DNA of 64,000 nt from Desulfoplanes formicivorans (lineage in GTDB: Bacteria > Desulfobacterota > Desulfovibrionia > Desulfovibrionales > Desulfomicrobiaceae): the NCBI RefSeq assembly GCF_001748225.1, contig NZ_BDFE01000009.1, positions 124,001-188,000 on the forward strand. The letters run 5' to 3'. Positions 63,337-64,000 of this stretch are shown piece after piece. The notes under the pieces were generated by a model, which saw only the letters and a program-made list of their open reading frames with translations, was not told where the DNA came from and did no database searches. Within the stretch, counting starts at the first letter, position 1, and every line of letters starts with the position of its first letter. Both the position numbers and the translations under genes were made by a program.

Positions 63337-64000
63337 TTAGTGCAGCCGTGTTGAGGTTCGAAACGGCTTGAGCATGAAGCACCCGGCAAGCAGGCAGACC
63401 ATGGCCCCGTCCACGGCCAGGACAAGGCGTACGGAATAATATTGCGATATCAGTCCGTTCAGGGCCAAAGCCAGAGGCATGACCGAATAGGCCACTGCCG
63501 TGAGAATGGAAAAGAATCGTCCTTTGAGGGCATCCGGAACCGTGCGTTGAAAAAATCCCAGGGCCGTGGCGCTGGCCAGGGCCAGCCCGGCTCCTGCACC
63601 AAACACCAGGGGAAGTCCCAGCCAGGGGGTGGGCGAAAGGGCAAACGCAAGGACAGACGCTCCCAGGCCCACAACCCCGGTTATGATCCGCTGCAGCATG
63701 CGTCCCTGGGCCACAAAACTCAGGGTACAGGCCATCATCACGGTTCCAAGAGCCAGTCCCGCTTCCAGAAACGCCACCCAGGACACGTCGCCGGCAAAGG
63801 CATATTTGACCATCAGGGGAATGGAGATCATCAGGGGGGCGGCAAAGAAGTTCAGCACCCCGAAAAGGATCAGCATACCCAAGACATCCTGGTTGCCCTT
63901 GAGCCATGCCAGGATTTCCTTGAGGCTTTCCCGGGTACTTCCCGTATTGGAGGGCTGAAGCGTGTCCAGGGGTTTGGGGACCAGAGATGTTTTGACGCAG
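63337..64000 (-). CDS. MFS transporter, C-terminal part (5' end outside window)
   Basis: The open frame enters from the right edge and continues for about 220 codons. It has about six hydrophobic segments, with GFFQRTVPDALKGRFFSIL resembling the MFS_3/EntS-macrolide efflux group. Its substrate is unknown. The TTG at 63882 is not taken as the start because the frame stays open and protein-like to the edge. Confidence 0.82.
   Translation of the reverse strand, partial: CVKTSLVPKPLDTLQPSNTGSTRESLKEILAWLKGNQDVLGMLILFGVLNFFAAPLMISIPLMVKYAFAGDVSWVAFLEAGLALGTVMMACTLSFVAQGRMLQRIITGVVGLGASVLAFALSPTPWLGLPLVFGAGAGLALASATALGFFQRTVPDALKGRFFSILTAVAYSVMPLALALNGLISQYYSVRLVLAVDGAMVCLLAGCFMLKPFRTSTRLH

Noticed and set aside
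1-64000. CRISPR arrays, insertion sequences, prophage or tRNA genes
   Set aside because: I looked for regularly spaced direct repeats, transposase or integrase motifs and cloverleaf patterns, and found none that could be supported by eye.

Overview
The window looks like a chromosomal segment of a sulfate- or sulfite-reducing desulfobacterium, most likely of the Desulfovibrionales. This is inferred from gene content: a glycyl-radical sulfonate lyase locus with a TRAP transporter, a chemoreceptor with a periplasmic haem site, a tetrahaem cytochrome c, a HesB-like selenoprotein, a LUD-domain lactate-utilization protein and a RecCBD operon. Most of the sequence is ordinary chromosome, densely coded on both strands. 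I see no phage, IS element, CRISPR array, tRNA or rRNA.

Layout. 1-16500, nearly all minus strand: 5' part of tamA, an RND efflux pump with its adaptor, a SAM methyltransferase overlapping an aspartate kinase, ftsK, efp, aroQ, two small unknown proteins (one of 35 aa), an FAD-dependent dehydrogenase, and a LysM protein coupled to an unknown protein. 16860-24011: a CBS/ACT protein, a HesB-like gene that needs UGA read as selenocysteine, a response-regulator diguanylate cyclase overlapping a CCA-adding-type enzyme, a cytochrome plus haem-MCP pair, and an HD protein. 24016-32882: recC-recB-recD. 33118-39935: a nucleotide-sugar dehydrogenase, a cysteine synthase fused to a degenerate cysteinyl-tRNA synthetase, an unknown Cys-rich protein, and htpG. 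39987-43833: a moxR-DUF58-tgpA operon. 43870-49143: YitT, LUD protein, PgeF-like protein, a small inverted-repeat element, 5-formyl-THF cyclo-ligase, a phosphoesterase and exonuclease III.

49248-63197 is the most interesting part: an organosulfonate locus. IslA (isethionate sulfite-lyase, glycyl radical enzyme) and its activase IslB face a DctPQM TRAP transporter, a sigma-54 activator, a TauE/SafE-type permease, an amidohydrolase, and a beta-hydroxyacid dehydrogenase whose substrate loop resembles sulfolactaldehyde reductase. I found sigma-54 (-24/-12) promoter matches before dctP, islA, the permease, the dehydrogenase and, more weakly, the amidohydrolase. A 16-nt dyad (consensus GTTGCA-N5-GCAAC) recurs four times upstream of dctP and islA and is a good candidate for the activator's binding site. 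The proposed flow is: sulfonate imported by the TRAP system, optional aldehyde reduction to isethionate, C-S cleavage to acetaldehyde and sulfite, and sulfite used for respiration or exported. The window ends inside an MFS transporter.

Outside that locus the items most worth a second look are the selenoprotein gene at 17605-17916, which a standard gene caller would break, and the cysteine synthase/CysRS-like fusion at 34710-37022, which appears to have lost the synthetase active-site motifs.
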